NCBI GenBank assembly: GCA_028290765.1
Contig: JAQGJF010000232.1
Location: 1-13,943, forward strand
Direction of reading: 5' to 3'
Origin: Tardiphaga sp.
Lineage (GTDB): Bacteria > Pseudomonadota > Alphaproteobacteria > Rhizobiales > Xanthobacteraceae
Length of the DNA stretch: 13,943 nucleotides
Positions 1-8,252 of this stretch are shown in pieces (position 1 is the stretch's first letter; the number at the start of each line of letters is the position of its first letter). The position numbers and the translations under genes were made by a program. The notes beneath the pieces are model-generated. The model saw only the letters and a list, made by a program, of their open reading frames with translations. It had not been told where the DNA came from and ran no database searches.

Positions 1-582
1 TCACCGGCGACCTGCGGCCGAATTCCGGGCAGGTCAGGCTGTTCGGCACCGACGTCACGCCCTTCACGCCGTTTCGGCGCGCGCATTACGGGTTGTCGCG
101 GACCTATCAGATCATCACGCTGTTCAACGGCGACACGCTCGAACACAATGTCGTGCTCGGTCTGCTCGGGCTGCGGCCGACGCGTTGGAACATGTGGCGA
201 CCGCTGTCGTTCTACGGCGACCTCGCCACCGAGGCGCGGCGGACGCTGGACCGGGTCGGGCTGCTGCATCTGGCGGAACATCCGGTGTCCGATATCGCCT
301 ATGGCGAAAAACGCCGCGTCGAGCTGGCGATGGCGCTGGCGCAGAAGCCGCGCGTTCTGCTATTGGACGAGCCGCTGGCCGGCCTTTCGAACACCGAGCG
401 ATCGACGGTGAAGTCGCTGATCGCCTCGATCCCCCGGCAGACCGCCGTCATCATGATCGAGCATGACATGGATACCGCGCTCGACCTCGCCGAGACCGTG
501 ACGCTGCTGAACTACGGCAAGGTCATCGTCGACGGCGAACGCGACACCGTGATCGCGGACCCGCGCACCCGTGAGGTGTATC

Positions 583-593
<11 letters not shown>
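1..593 (+). CDS. livG: Branched-chain amino acid-type ABC transporter ATP-binding protein (LivG-like), 5' end outside window
   Basis: This is the C-terminal 196 residues of an ABC ATPase of the LivG type, one of the two cytoplasmic ATPases that drive a Liv/HAAT importer for amino acids, amides or small carboxylates. The open frame starts at base 3 without a real start codon, so the Walker A part lies upstream of the window. Visible parts are the LivG-like Q-loop region (GLSRTYQIITLF), the degenerate signature YGEKRRVELA where LivG proteins usually carry YG-x-x-RR in place of LSGGQ, Walker B (VLLLDEP), and the H-loop (IMIEHDMD). The TTG at 93 is an internal leucine codon and not the start. It overlaps the next gene by a few bases, as livG-livF pairs often do. 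Permease and binding-protein genes are expected upstream. The family is certain; the transported substrate is unknown. Confidence 0.9.
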
Positions 594-1308
<715 letters not shown>

Positions 1309-1316
1309 GCCGTCAC

Positions 1317-1823
1317 ATGATGAGCAACCCCATACCCTCCAACGACACGACCATCGCTTTCACGGTCAACGACCGCGACGTCGAAATCCGCGCCCCGGAA
1401 GACACCCCGCTGCTGATGGCGCTACGCCACGATCTCGAACTGAAGGGCACGCGGATCGGCTGCGGCGAAGGCAATTGCGGCGCCTGCACCGTATTGATCG
1501 ACGGACTGGCGGTGCAGTCGTGCACCACGCCGCTATGGGCGGCGAAAAATCACCGCGTGCAGACCATCGAGGGCCTCGCCAACGACCGCGCCGCGCAACA
1601 GCTGCAAGCGATCTTCCTGGCCGAGCAGGCCGCGCAATGCGGCTATTGCATCAACGGCATCATCATGACGGTCGCGGCCATGCTAGCGCCCGATCCGCCG
1701 GCCGACCGCGACCAGATCGTCGCCACGCTCGACGAACGCCATTTGTGTAGATGCGGTTCGCAGGTCCGCATCCTGCGCGCGGTCGATCGCGCCATCGCCG
1801 AGCGCAAGGGGCGGCGGACATGA
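1317..1823 (+). CDS. [2Fe-2S] iron-sulfur subunit of a molybdenum hydroxylase (IorA/xanthine dehydrogenase family)
   Basis: This is the small electron-transfer subunit of a two-subunit molybdenum hydroxylase and passes electrons from the Mo cofactor to an external acceptor. It has 168 residues, the normal length. The N-terminal plant-ferredoxin-like cluster is bound by C49, C54, C57 and C69 (CGEGNCGAC then C), and the C-terminal helical domain holds the second cluster with C108, C111, C144 and C146 (QCGYC and CRCG). All eight cysteines are present. The QCGYCINGIIM and HLCRCGSQ-x-RI segments resemble IorA of isoquinoline 1-oxidoreductase and the small subunit of nicotinate dehydrogenase. ATG at 1317 and ATG at 1320 are both possible starts; neither has a strong ribosome-binding site. 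Its stop overlaps the start of the large subunit (ATGA), so the two are translationally coupled. Confidence 0.93.
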   Translation: MMSNPIPSNDTTIAFTVNDRDVEIRAPEDTPLLMALRHDLELKGTRIGCGEGNCGACTVLIDGLAVQSCTTPLWAAKNHRVQTIEGLANDRAAQQLQAIFLAEQAAQCGYCINGIIMTVAAMLAPDPPADRDQIVATLDERHLCRCGSQVRILRAVDRAIAERKGRRT

Positions 1824-3919
1824 GCGCCCTTCCCGCCAATCTCGCCGCCAACCCGACGCTCAATCGCTGGGTGTCGTTCGATACCGACGCCGTGGTGAGC
1901 CTGCGCACCGGCAAGGTGGAGATCGGCCAGGGCGCGGTGACCGCGATTGCGGCGATTGCCGCCAGGGAACTCGGCGTCGACCTCGACTCCATCCGGATGG
2001 TGCCCGCCGACACGCTCCGATCGCCCGACGAGGGCTACACCGCGGGCAGCTTCTCGATCGAACATGGCGGGTCTTCGATGCGCTGGGCCTGCGCCTTGGT
2101 GCGTGCGCTATTCGAGCAGGAGGCGCGAAAAATTCTCGGCGATGGCGAATTGGTGGTCCGCGCCGGCACCTTCATGCTGGTCGGTCGCAATGAGGGCGTG
2201 AGCTATTGGGAGCTCGCCCCGAAGATCGATCTGGCGCAATCGAGCGCCGACCTGCCGGCGCCGGTGCTGATCGGCGGATCGGTCGATCACGAAGGCCTGC
2301 GGCGCCTCGACCTCGACGCCAAGCTGCACGGCACCGCATTCATCCAGGACATGAGCCTTCCCGGCATGCTGTATGGCCGCGTGCTGCGCGGCGCCCATCC
2401 GGCGGACCGGCTGACCTCCTTTGATCGCGATAAGGTGCTGGCGCTGCCGGGGGTCGTCGATGTCGTCGTCGACGGCGGTTTCATGGGCGTCGTCGCCAAC
2501 CGCGACGAACAGGCCCTGAATGCTATCAAAGTCGCGGCGCGAAACGCGACGTGGGCGCGCGAGCGCGAATTGCCGCCGCACACCGAAGCCAATGGCTGGA
2601 TGACGGAGCTCACGCCGAAGAGCACGGTCTTCATCAACGATGATGTCGCTGAGCCTAAGGTGGTGACGCATCATCAGGCTGATTATTCGCGGCCCTTTAT
2701 CGCCCACGCCTCGATCGGTCCGACTTCGGCCGTCGCGACCTGGCACGATGACGCGGTGACGATCTGGTCGCACTCGCAAGGCATCTATCCCCTGCAAAGG
2801 ACGCTGGCGAAGGCGCTGCGCATCGACGCCAAAAAGGTCCGCGTCATCCATGCCCAGGGCTCCGGCTGCTATGGCCACAATGGCGCCGATGATGTGGCGC
2901 TGGACGCGGCGTTGCTTGCCCGAGGGCGCAATGTCCCGGTGATGTGCATGTGGAGCCGGGCCGACGAGCTGAGCTGGTCACCTTTCGGCGCCGCGATGCG
3001 CATGCATCTGGCGGCGGGACTCGGCGATGACGGAAAGATCGCCCAGTGGGAACATGATGTGTGGAGCCCGAGCCATCTGCTGCGCCCGGGCGCCGGCGAC
3101 GGCGTCAATCTGCTCGCCGCCTCGCACCTCGCCGAGCCGTCGGCACCTTCATCGACCAGCGACGCGCCGTTGCCCTATGGCGGTGGGGCCCGCAATGCGC
3201 TGTCGCTCTACCAGCTCGGCAAGCGACGCATCACCCATCATCTGCTGCCGCAGGGGCCGCTGCGCAGTTCGGCGCTGCGCTCGCTCGGCGCCCATGGCAA
3301 CGTGTTCGCCATCGAGTCCTTCATGGACGAGCTGGCGGCGCTGGCGAACGCCGATCCGGTCGAATTCAGGCTGCGGCATCTCGAAGATCCGCGCGCCATC
3401 GGCGTCATCCACGCGGCCGCGAACCGCGCCAACTGGAAATCCGATGAGCCCCGCGGCGAAGGCATCGGCCGCGGCTTTGCGTTCAGCCGTTACAAGAACG
3501 TCGGCTGCTATTTTGCCGTGGTCGCCACGGTCGAGGTGACCGACAAGGTTAGCTTGAAACATGTCACTGCCGCCATCGATGCCGGCGAGGTCGTGCACCG
3601 CGACGGGCTGCTCAACCAGGTCGAGGGCGGCGTGGTGCAGGCGGCGAGCTGGGCGCTGAAGGAAGAGGTGCGCTGGACTTCGGATGGCTTTGGCGTGCGC
3701 TCCTGGAACGACTATCCGATCCTGAATTTCTCGGAAACGCCCACCATCGATACCGTCGTCGTCGAGCCCGAAGGCGCGCCGGCGCTGGGCGCCGGTGAAG
3801 GCGCCACCGGTCCGATCGCCGCGGCGATCGCCAATGCCATCCACCATGCGCTCGGCATCCGCGTCCGCGACCTGCCGCTGACATCCGAGCGGATCGCAGC
3901 CGCGATCAATTCACTCTAA
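1820..3919 (+). CDS. Molybdopterin-binding catalytic subunit of an IorB-type aldehyde/heteroaromatic hydroxylase
   Basis: This is the Mo-cofactor subunit of the xanthine dehydrogenase family, partner of the preceding [2Fe-2S] subunit. It is complete at 699 residues from the ATG in the ATGA overlap; a longer frame opens at 1751 but would run far into the upstream gene. The domain order is that of IorB rather than of XdhB or CoxL: a cofactor-binding segment with GKVEIGQG (residues 31-38) comes at the N-terminus, followed by the a/b hammerhead domain (about 170-255, containing LHGTAFIQDM and GMLYGRVLRG), then the remaining Mo domains. The C-terminal GAGEG places E660 at the position of the catalytic base Glu of xanthine oxidase. 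Family members hydroxylate N-heteroaromatics (isoquinoline, nicotinate) or aldehydes using water; the substrate here is unknown. No signal peptide is visible at the start used. No FAD subunit or cytochrome c domain is encoded nearby. Confidence 0.9.
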   Translation: MSALPANLAANPTLNRWVSFDTDAVVSLRTGKVEIGQGAVTAIAAIAARELGVDLDSIRMVPADTLRSPDEGYTAGSFSIEHGGSSMRWACALVRALFEQEARKILGDGELVVRAGTFMLVGRNEGVSYWELAPKIDLAQSSADLPAPVLIGGSVDHEGLRRLDLDAKLHGTAFIQDMSLPGMLYGRVLRGAHPADRLTSFDRDKVLALPGVVDVVVDGGFMGVVANRDEQALNAIKVAARNATWARERELPPHTEANGWMTELTPKSTVFINDDVAEPKVVTHHQADYSRPFIAHASIGPTSAVATWHDDAVTIWSHSQGIYPLQRTLAKALRIDAKKVRVIHAQGSGCYGHNGADDVALDAALLARGRNVPVMCMWSRADELSWSPFGAAMRMHLAAGLGDDGKIAQWEHDVWSPSHLLRPGAGDGVNLLAASHLAEPSAPSSTSDAPLPYGGGARNALSLYQLGKRRITHHLLPQGPLRSSALRSLGAHGNVFAIESFMDELAALANADPVEFRLRHLEDPRAIGVIHAAANRANWKSDEPRGEGIGRGFAFSRYKNVGCYFAVVATVEVTDKVSLKHVTAAIDAGEVVHRDGLLNQVEGGVVQAASWALKEEVRWTSDGFGVRSWNDYPILNFSETPTIDTVVVEPEGAPALGAGEGATGPIAAAIANAIHHALGIRVRDLPLTSERIAAAINSL

Positions 3920-3933
3920 CCAGGGCCACGAAC

Positions 3934-4824
3934 ATGAAAGTCGGTGTCTGCGGAACGGGACGAATGGGATCAGCCATCGCGCAGCGATTGATGTCGGTCG
4001 GCCATGACGTCGGCGTCTGGAACAGAGACTCCAAAAAGACAAAACCGCTCACCGATGCCGGCGCGAAACTGTTCGCGTCACCGGGCGATCTCGCCCAGCA
4101 ATGCGAAATCGTCGTCGTGATGCTGCTGAACGACGACGCCACCGAGGCGGTTTACCGGGGACCGAACGGGATCCTGAAGGCGAAACTCGACGGCAAGCTC
4201 ATCATCGACACCAGCACGGTGCGTCCGGACACCATGGTGTCGATCGGCGCTTCGGCGCAAAAGGCCGGCGCCGCCTTTGTCGAATGTCCGGTTGGCGGCA
4301 GCATCGGCCCGGCCAAGGAAGGCAAGCTGATGGGTCTGGCCGGCGGCAGCAATCCGGATGTAGCCCGAGCGATGCCGATCCTCGGGCAGATGTGCCGCCG
4401 CATCGAGCATATCGGCGATCTCGGCTCGGGGGCGACCATGAAGCTCGCGGTCAATTTGCCGCTGTTGGTGTACTGGCAGGCGCTCGGCGAAGCGCTGACG
4501 ATCTGCAGGCCGCTGAATCTCACGCCAGAACGGCTGATCGACATCATGTCCGATACTTCCGGCACGCCGGTCGCCATGAAGGGCCGCGGGCCCGTCATCG
4601 CCCAGGCGCTGGCCGGACAACCGGTGGTCGACGTCGCCTTCAGTCTCAGCGGCGCCAAAAAGGATCTTGCCACCGCGGTGGCGTTCGGCCGATCGATCCA
4701 CGCCACGCTTCCCGTCACCGCCAGCGCGCTGGCCTGCTTCGAGGAAGCCGAAGCGGCGGGCTATGGCGACGCCGACGCCACCACCGTTTCGGCGCGCTGG
4801 CCCAAACGGCCGAGTGCCGCATGA
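3934..4824 (+). CDS. NAD(P)-dependent beta-hydroxyacid dehydrogenase (3-hydroxyisobutyrate dehydrogenase family)
   Basis: This is a cytoplasmic dehydrogenase that interconverts a beta-hydroxyacid and its semialdehyde or keto acid. It is complete at 296 residues, the family norm. The N-terminal Rossmann motif GVCGTGRMG (residues 4-12) is clear. N30-R31 after the second strand (VWNRD) resembles the NADP-preferring glyoxylate/succinic semialdehyde reductase branch, so NADP(H) is the likelier cofactor (inference). The substrate motif DTSTVRP lies near residue 91, the second motif CPVGGSIGPAKEGKL near 119, and the catalytic lysine is K170 in MKLAVN, with N174 of the conserved K-x3-N. The start ATG follows the large oxidase subunit by 14 bases with only a weak AGGG upstream. 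Related enzymes include 3-hydroxyisobutyrate, tartronate semialdehyde and 2-(hydroxymethyl)glutarate dehydrogenases; I cannot choose among them. Confidence 0.9.
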   Translation: MKVGVCGTGRMGSAIAQRLMSVGHDVGVWNRDSKKTKPLTDAGAKLFASPGDLAQQCEIVVVMLLNDDATEAVYRGPNGILKAKLDGKLIIDTSTVRPDTMVSIGASAQKAGAAFVECPVGGSIGPAKEGKLMGLAGGSNPDVARAMPILGQMCRRIEHIGDLGSGATMKLAVNLPLLVYWQALGEALTICRPLNLTPERLIDIMSDTSGTPVAMKGRGPVIAQALAGQPVVDVAFSLSGAKKDLATAVAFGRSIHATLPVTASALACFEEAEAAGYGDADATTVSARWPKRPSAA

Positions 4825-4889
4825 ATATTGCCTGTCCCTGATCCGATCACTCCACTAAGAAAAGCCCTCTCAACCAACGAGTAAACTCC

Positions 4890-5963
4890 ATGATCGACCG
4901 CAAGAATCGTTACGGCCTCACCGCCGCCCGCGTCCATGACGCCGACGGCCGCGCCCGGCGCCCGTCATCGACGACCATCGATATTCACGCCCATATCGTG
5001 GTTCCGCAGGCTGCCGCGCTGGCCAAACCGCATGTCGACATCAGCCGGATTCCGCTGGCGCATTTTTCCGATGCCGCCAGCAAGGAAATCAATGCGATGC
5101 AGGAGCAGGACATCGCCACCATCATGACGACGATCGATCGCCGGCTGTTCGATCTCGACAAGATGGGCATCGACATCCAGGTCGTCGCGCCGGCTCCGAA
5201 CCAGTGCTATTACACGCTCGACGCCAAGCTCGCCGAACAAGCGCATCGCCTCGTCAATGACGGCATGGTCGAATATTGCGCGCGCCAGCCCGATCGGTTC
5301 GTGGCACTCGGCACCGTGACGCTGCAGGAGCCGGAGATCGCGGTTCGCGAGCTCGACTACATCATGAACACCCTGAAGCTGAAGGGCGTTGAAATCCTGA
5401 CCAATGTCGACGGCCAGGAATTGTCCGATCCGAAATTCCGGCCGTTCTTCGCCAAGGCCGAACAACTCGGCGCCTTCATCATGATGCATCCGAATGGTTT
5501 CACCCATGGCGAGCGGCTCACCCATTTCTATTTCAACAACGTGCTCGGCAATCCGCTCGAGACCACGCTGGCGCTGCACAATCTGATCTTCTCGGGAACG
5601 CTGGCGCGTTTCCCCGACCTGAAACTGATGGCAGTGCATGGCGGCGGCTATCTGCCCGGCTATTCCGGCCGCATCGATCACGCCTGGGGCGCGCGCCAGG
5701 ATTCCCACGGCGATCTACCGCTGCCGCCGACCACCTATCTGCGGCAGGTCTATCTCGACACCGTGGTGTTCACCTATCACCAGCTGGCCTACATGCTCGA
5801 TCTGTTCGGCCCCGACCGCATCGTGATGGGCACCGACTATCCGTTCGACATGGCCGAATACAATCCGATCGGCCATATTGCCGGCGTCAACGGCATGGAC
5901 GAGGGCACGCTGGCGCAGATCGCCGGCGGCAATGCGGCGCGGATTTTGGGGCTGGATGTGTGA
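4890..5963 (+). CDS. ACMSD-like metal-dependent amidohydrolase/decarboxylase (amidohydrolase_2 family)
   Basis: This is a TIM-barrel metalloenzyme of the family that includes aminocarboxymuconate semialdehyde decarboxylase (ACMSD), resorcylate decarboxylases and some lactone or ring-opening hydrolases. It has 357 residues. Visible residues are H33 and H35 (DIHAH), H200 (MHPNG), H250 (AVHGGG) and D316 (GTDYPF). They fit the known Zn ligands and catalytic His of ACMSD with a nearly constant offset (22-24), and R261 in SGRIDHAW fits an ACMSD substrate arginine. The N-terminal substrate arginine of ACMSD is not evident, so a different substrate is likely. No signal peptide is seen, so it is cytoplasmic. 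An N-terminal extension of about 28 residues precedes the barrel. The gap from the dehydrogenase is 65 bases, with no strong ribosome-binding site. It is the last gene of the plus-strand operon. Confidence 0.88.
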   Translation: MIDRKNRYGLTAARVHDADGRARRPSSTTIDIHAHIVVPQAAALAKPHVDISRIPLAHFSDAASKEINAMQEQDIATIMTTIDRRLFDLDKMGIDIQVVAPAPNQCYYTLDAKLAEQAHRLVNDGMVEYCARQPDRFVALGTVTLQEPEIAVRELDYIMNTLKLKGVEILTNVDGQELSDPKFRPFFAKAEQLGAFIMMHPNGFTHGERLTHFYFNNVLGNPLETTLALHNLIFSGTLARFPDLKLMAVHGGGYLPGYSGRIDHAWGARQDSHGDLPLPPTTYLRQVYLDTVVFTYHQLAYMLDLFGPDRIVMGTDYPFDMAEYNPIGHIAGVNGMDEGTLAQIAGGNAARILGLDV

Positions 5964-5991
5964 TCTAACCGAGTGCGACGCTATAAACGTT

Positions 5992-6077
5992 CGTCATGCC
6001 CGGGCTTGTCCCGGGCATCCACGTCTTCCTTTTCTGCGGCAAAGACGTGGATGGCCGGGACAAGCCCGGTCATGACG
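5992..6077. repeat. Palindromic intergenic repeat with 36-bp arms, possible bidirectional transcription end
   Basis: Two 36-base arms (5992-6027 and 6042-6077) are inverted copies matching at 34 of 36 positions, separated by 14 bases. Each arm is itself a small hairpin: the left has 9-bp arms at 5996-6004 and 6010-6018 around CTTGT; the right has 9-bp arms at 6051-6059 and 6065-6073 around ACAAG with one G.T pair. From memory, elements with this core (CATGCCCGGGCTTGTCCCGG) are scattered between genes in Bradyrhizobium and relatives. It lies between the converging ends of the amidohydrolase gene and the binding-protein gene, where it could stop or stabilise both transcripts. There is no T-run, so it is not a classical intrinsic terminator. 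The rest of the 5964-6138 gap holds nothing I recognise. Confidence 0.9.
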
Positions 6078-6138
6078 GGGCAAATGTAGTGCCTCGAATC
6101 GGCGCAGAAAACGCGGCTCGTTCACGTGTGTCGCGCAC

Positions 6139-7110
6139 TTATTTCTGCGCAATTCCCATCTCGTCGATCAGCTTGCCGTATTTCGCCAGTTGATCCTTGG
6201 TGAGCACGCGCAGTTCTTCCGGCGAAGAGCCGCGCACCACCAGACCCTGCTCGTCGAGACGCTTGCGCGTGGCGGGATCGGCGAGCGCCTTGACCACTTC
6301 CGCGTTGAGCTTGGCGATGATCTCCTTTGGCGTGCCGGCCGGGGCCAGGATTGCGAACCAGGAATTGAACAGGAAGCCGGGCAGGCCGGATTCCGAGACG
6401 GTGGGAACATTGGGATATTGCGCCAGGCGTTGCTGCGTCGGCACCCCGATCAACTGAACCTGATCGCCCTGCACCAGCGCGGTCACCGTACCGAGACCCT
6501 GGAAAGCGACCGGGATCTGGCCACCGGCGACATCGACCGCCGCCTGGGTGGCGCCGCGATAGGGCACATGAGTCAGCGTAATGCCTGCGTTGGCGGCGAA
6601 CATCGCCATCGCCAGATGCTGCGGGCTGCCGACGCCGCCGGAGCCGTAATCGATCTTGCCTGGCGCGGCTTTTGCCGCCGCGATCAGGTCGGCCGCGGTC
6701 TTGAAGCCCGATTTGGGGTTGGCGATCAGTCCCCACTCGACCGTGGCCACCAACGACACCGGCTCGAAATCCTTGACGATGTCCCAGCGCGGCTTGGGCA
6801 GCAAATTGGGCACCATGGTCATGATGCTGTCGTTGAACCCGCCGATCGTATAGCCGTCGGGGTCCGCCTTGGCGACCTGTTCGGCACCGATCACGCCGGC
6901 CGCGCCGGGCTGATTCATGATGACGAACTGCTGGCCCATATTATCAGACATTTTCTGGGTAACGATTCGCGCCGCCACATCGACCGCGCTGCCCGCGGCG
7001 AGCGGAATGATCATCCGGATCGGCTTGTCGGGATAGGTTGCTTGCGCATGGGCGAAGCTGGAAACGACGCAGAGCGCGAGCCCCGCCACAAACGAACGCT
7101 GGAAGCACAT
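6139..7110 (-). CDS. Tripartite tricarboxylate transporter (Bug family) substrate-binding protein, Sec-exported
   Basis: This is a periplasmic binding protein of the TctC/Bug family, which captures carboxylates, amino acids or aromatic acids. It has 323 residues, the usual length. A Sec signal peptide occupies residues 1-22 (hydrophobic core VAGLALCVVSSFA, likely cleavage after AHA, mature start QATYPDKPIR). The mature part carries the family motifs YPDKPIRMIIPLAAGS with the ligand-contacting Asp in SAVD, then VIMNQPGAAGVIGAEQVAKADPDGYT, HVPYRGA and PNVPTVSESGLPG; I quote these in pieces as they appear. The ATG at 7110 has an excellent AGGAG 8 bases upstream that overlaps the stop codon of the preceding Ldh gene, so the two are coupled. 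No TctA or TctB membrane subunit gene is in the window, so this is an orphan binding protein. It is the last gene of the minus-strand operon. Substrate unknown. Confidence 0.92.
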   Translation of the reverse strand: MCFQRSFVAGLALCVVSSFAHAQATYPDKPIRMIIPLAAGSAVDVAARIVTQKMSDNMGQQFVIMNQPGAAGVIGAEQVAKADPDGYTIGGFNDSIMTMVPNLLPKPRWDIVKDFEPVSLVATVEWGLIANPKSGFKTAADLIAAAKAAPGKIDYGSGGVGSPQHLAMAMFAANAGITLTHVPYRGATQAAVDVAGGQIPVAFQGLGTVTALVQGDQVQLIGVPTQQRLAQYPNVPTVSESGLPGFLFNSWFAILAPAGTPKEIIAKLNAEVVKALADPATRKRLDEQGLVVRGSSPEELRVLTKDQLAKYGKLIDEMGIAQK

Positions 7111-7121
7111 GCCGGCTTCTC

Positions 7122-8189
7122 CTAATTGAGCTTTTTAATGTTAAGTTCGTCAGCAAGTTGATCGAGACCGCGCATCAATGCGGGCGCGATCGGAATGCCG
7201 TGGCTCGATCTGATAGCACGGGTTTCGTGGCTGCGCTCGCCGGGAACGAAAATGCGCTCGACGCCGGGCATGCGCTCGCTGCCGCGCAAATCGCGGACCA
7301 GCGTGTCGACGCGGGCCTTGAACGCAGCGACGTCGCCGAACGCGGCCAGGTTGATGGCGGCGATGGCTTGTCCGGTGTTGGTGACGCTGGAATCGTCGTG
7401 GTTGAAATCGATCACGTCCTTGCCCATCGCCGCGCCGCCGAGCGTGCCCGCCAGCAGGCCGATGATCAGCGCCAGGCCGTAGCCCTTGTAGCCGGCTTCC
7501 ATGCCGCCGAGCGGCAATAGCATGCCTTCGTCGGCGCGCTTCGGATCGGTCAGCGGCTTGCCCTCGCGGTCGATCATCCAGCCTTCCGGCATGCTCTGGC
7601 CGAGCAGCGCCTTGGTCTTGACCTTGCCATACGCCGCGACCGTGGTGGCCATGTCGAGAACGATCGGCTTCTCAGTGCCCGCCGGGATCGCGGCCGCGAT
7701 CGGATTGGTCGACAGCAGCATGTCGAGCCCGCCCCAGGGTGGCAGATGGTTGGCATTGCCGACCGCGAAATACAGCCCGATCATGTCGTGGGCGAGCGGC
7801 ATGCTGGCATAGAGCGAGGCCGGGCCGGCGTGATTGCTGAATTGCGAATTGACCCAGGCAATGCCGGTCAGGCGCGCCTTCTCGATCGCCATCTCGGCGG
7901 CGCGCTTCATCACGATATGGCCCATGCCATTGTCGCCGTCGATCAGCGCCATGCCGGCCTGCTCCCGCACCACGCGCAGCGTCGGCCGCACATTGACGCC
8001 GCCGGCCCGGATGCGGCGGGCATAGGATGGCAGCCGGGTGACACCGTGGCCGTCGGATCCCTGCAGGTCCGCTTCCGCCATCAGCGCGGCGACGGTCATG
8101 GCGTCCGCATCCGGCAAGCCCAGCGCCATCATCGCCTGGTGGATGAATACCTTGAGGCGGTCGAATGGTATTTTCAACTCAGGCTGCAC
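7122..8189 (-). CDS. Ldh family (malate/L-lactate/ureidoglycolate-type) NAD(P)-dependent oxidoreductase
   Basis: This is a cytoplasmic 2-hydroxyacid dehydrogenase of the non-classical YlbC/ComC/YiaK family, which oxidises or reduces compounds such as malate, sulfolactate, ureidoglycolate or diketogulonate. With the start used it has 355 residues, the family norm. Visible family motifs are ADLQGSDGHGVTRLPSY (residues about 40-56), SNHAGPASLYA with the candidate catalytic His at about 120, STNPIAAAIP, VLDMATTVAAYGKV, MPEGWMIDREGKPLTDP and GYKGYGLALIIG. Two GTG starts are possible: 8198 has a GGA directly against it, whereas 8189 has GGAG 8 bases upstream, so I prefer 8189. It follows the enolase-superfamily gene by about 60 bases and precedes the binding-protein gene by 11. 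Its pairing with a hydroxyacid dehydratase suggests it acts on the resulting keto acid or on a related hydroxy acid (inference). Confidence 0.9.
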   Translation of the reverse strand: MQPELKIPFDRLKVFIHQAMMALGLPDADAMTVAALMAEADLQGSDGHGVTRLPSYARRIRAGGVNVRPTLRVVREQAGMALIDGDNGMGHIVMKRAAEMAIEKARLTGIAWVNSQFSNHAGPASLYASMPLAHDMIGLYFAVGNANHLPPWGGLDMLLSTNPIAAAIPAGTEKPIVLDMATTVAAYGKVKTKALLGQSMPEGWMIDREGKPLTDPKRADEGMLLPLGGMEAGYKGYGLALIIGLLAGTLGGAAMGKDVIDFNHDDSSVTNTGQAIAAINLAAFGDVAAFKARVDTLVRDLRGSERMPGVERIFVPGERSHETRAIRSSHGIPIAPALMRGLDQLADELNIKKLN

Positions 8190-8252
8190 GATCCGCACTC
8201 CAGTCTCGACGATCCGGTCGGCCGCAACGCTGCGCCGTCCGATGTTCTTACA

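Noticed and set aside
1751..1822. Upstream ATG that would extend the molybdenum hydroxylase large subunit by 23 residues
   Set aside because: The extension overlaps the coding end of the iron-sulfur subunit and is arginine-rich mirror-type sequence; the ATGA start/stop overlap at 1820 is the natural start.
2108..2878. 256-codon minus-strand open frame
   Set aside because: Mirror frame of the molybdenum hydroxylase large-subunit gene; H/R/D-rich composition with no domain.
4965..5708. 247-codon minus-strand open frame
   Set aside because: Antisense to the ACMSD-like amidohydrolase, whose catalytic residues are all intact; composition is that of a mirror frame.
5992..6077. Insertion sequence or CRISPR repeat as explanation of the palindrome
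   Set aside because: There is no transposase, no target duplication that I could see and only one inverted unit; it fits a small dispersed palindromic element better.
5964..6138. tRNA or small RNA gene in the convergent gap
   Set aside because: Apart from the palindrome no cloverleaf with tRNA-like conserved bases, promoter or terminator was seen.
6190..7125. 311-codon plus-strand open frame
   Set aside because: Antisense shadow of the Sec-exported binding protein gene; no recognisable motif and no start signal.
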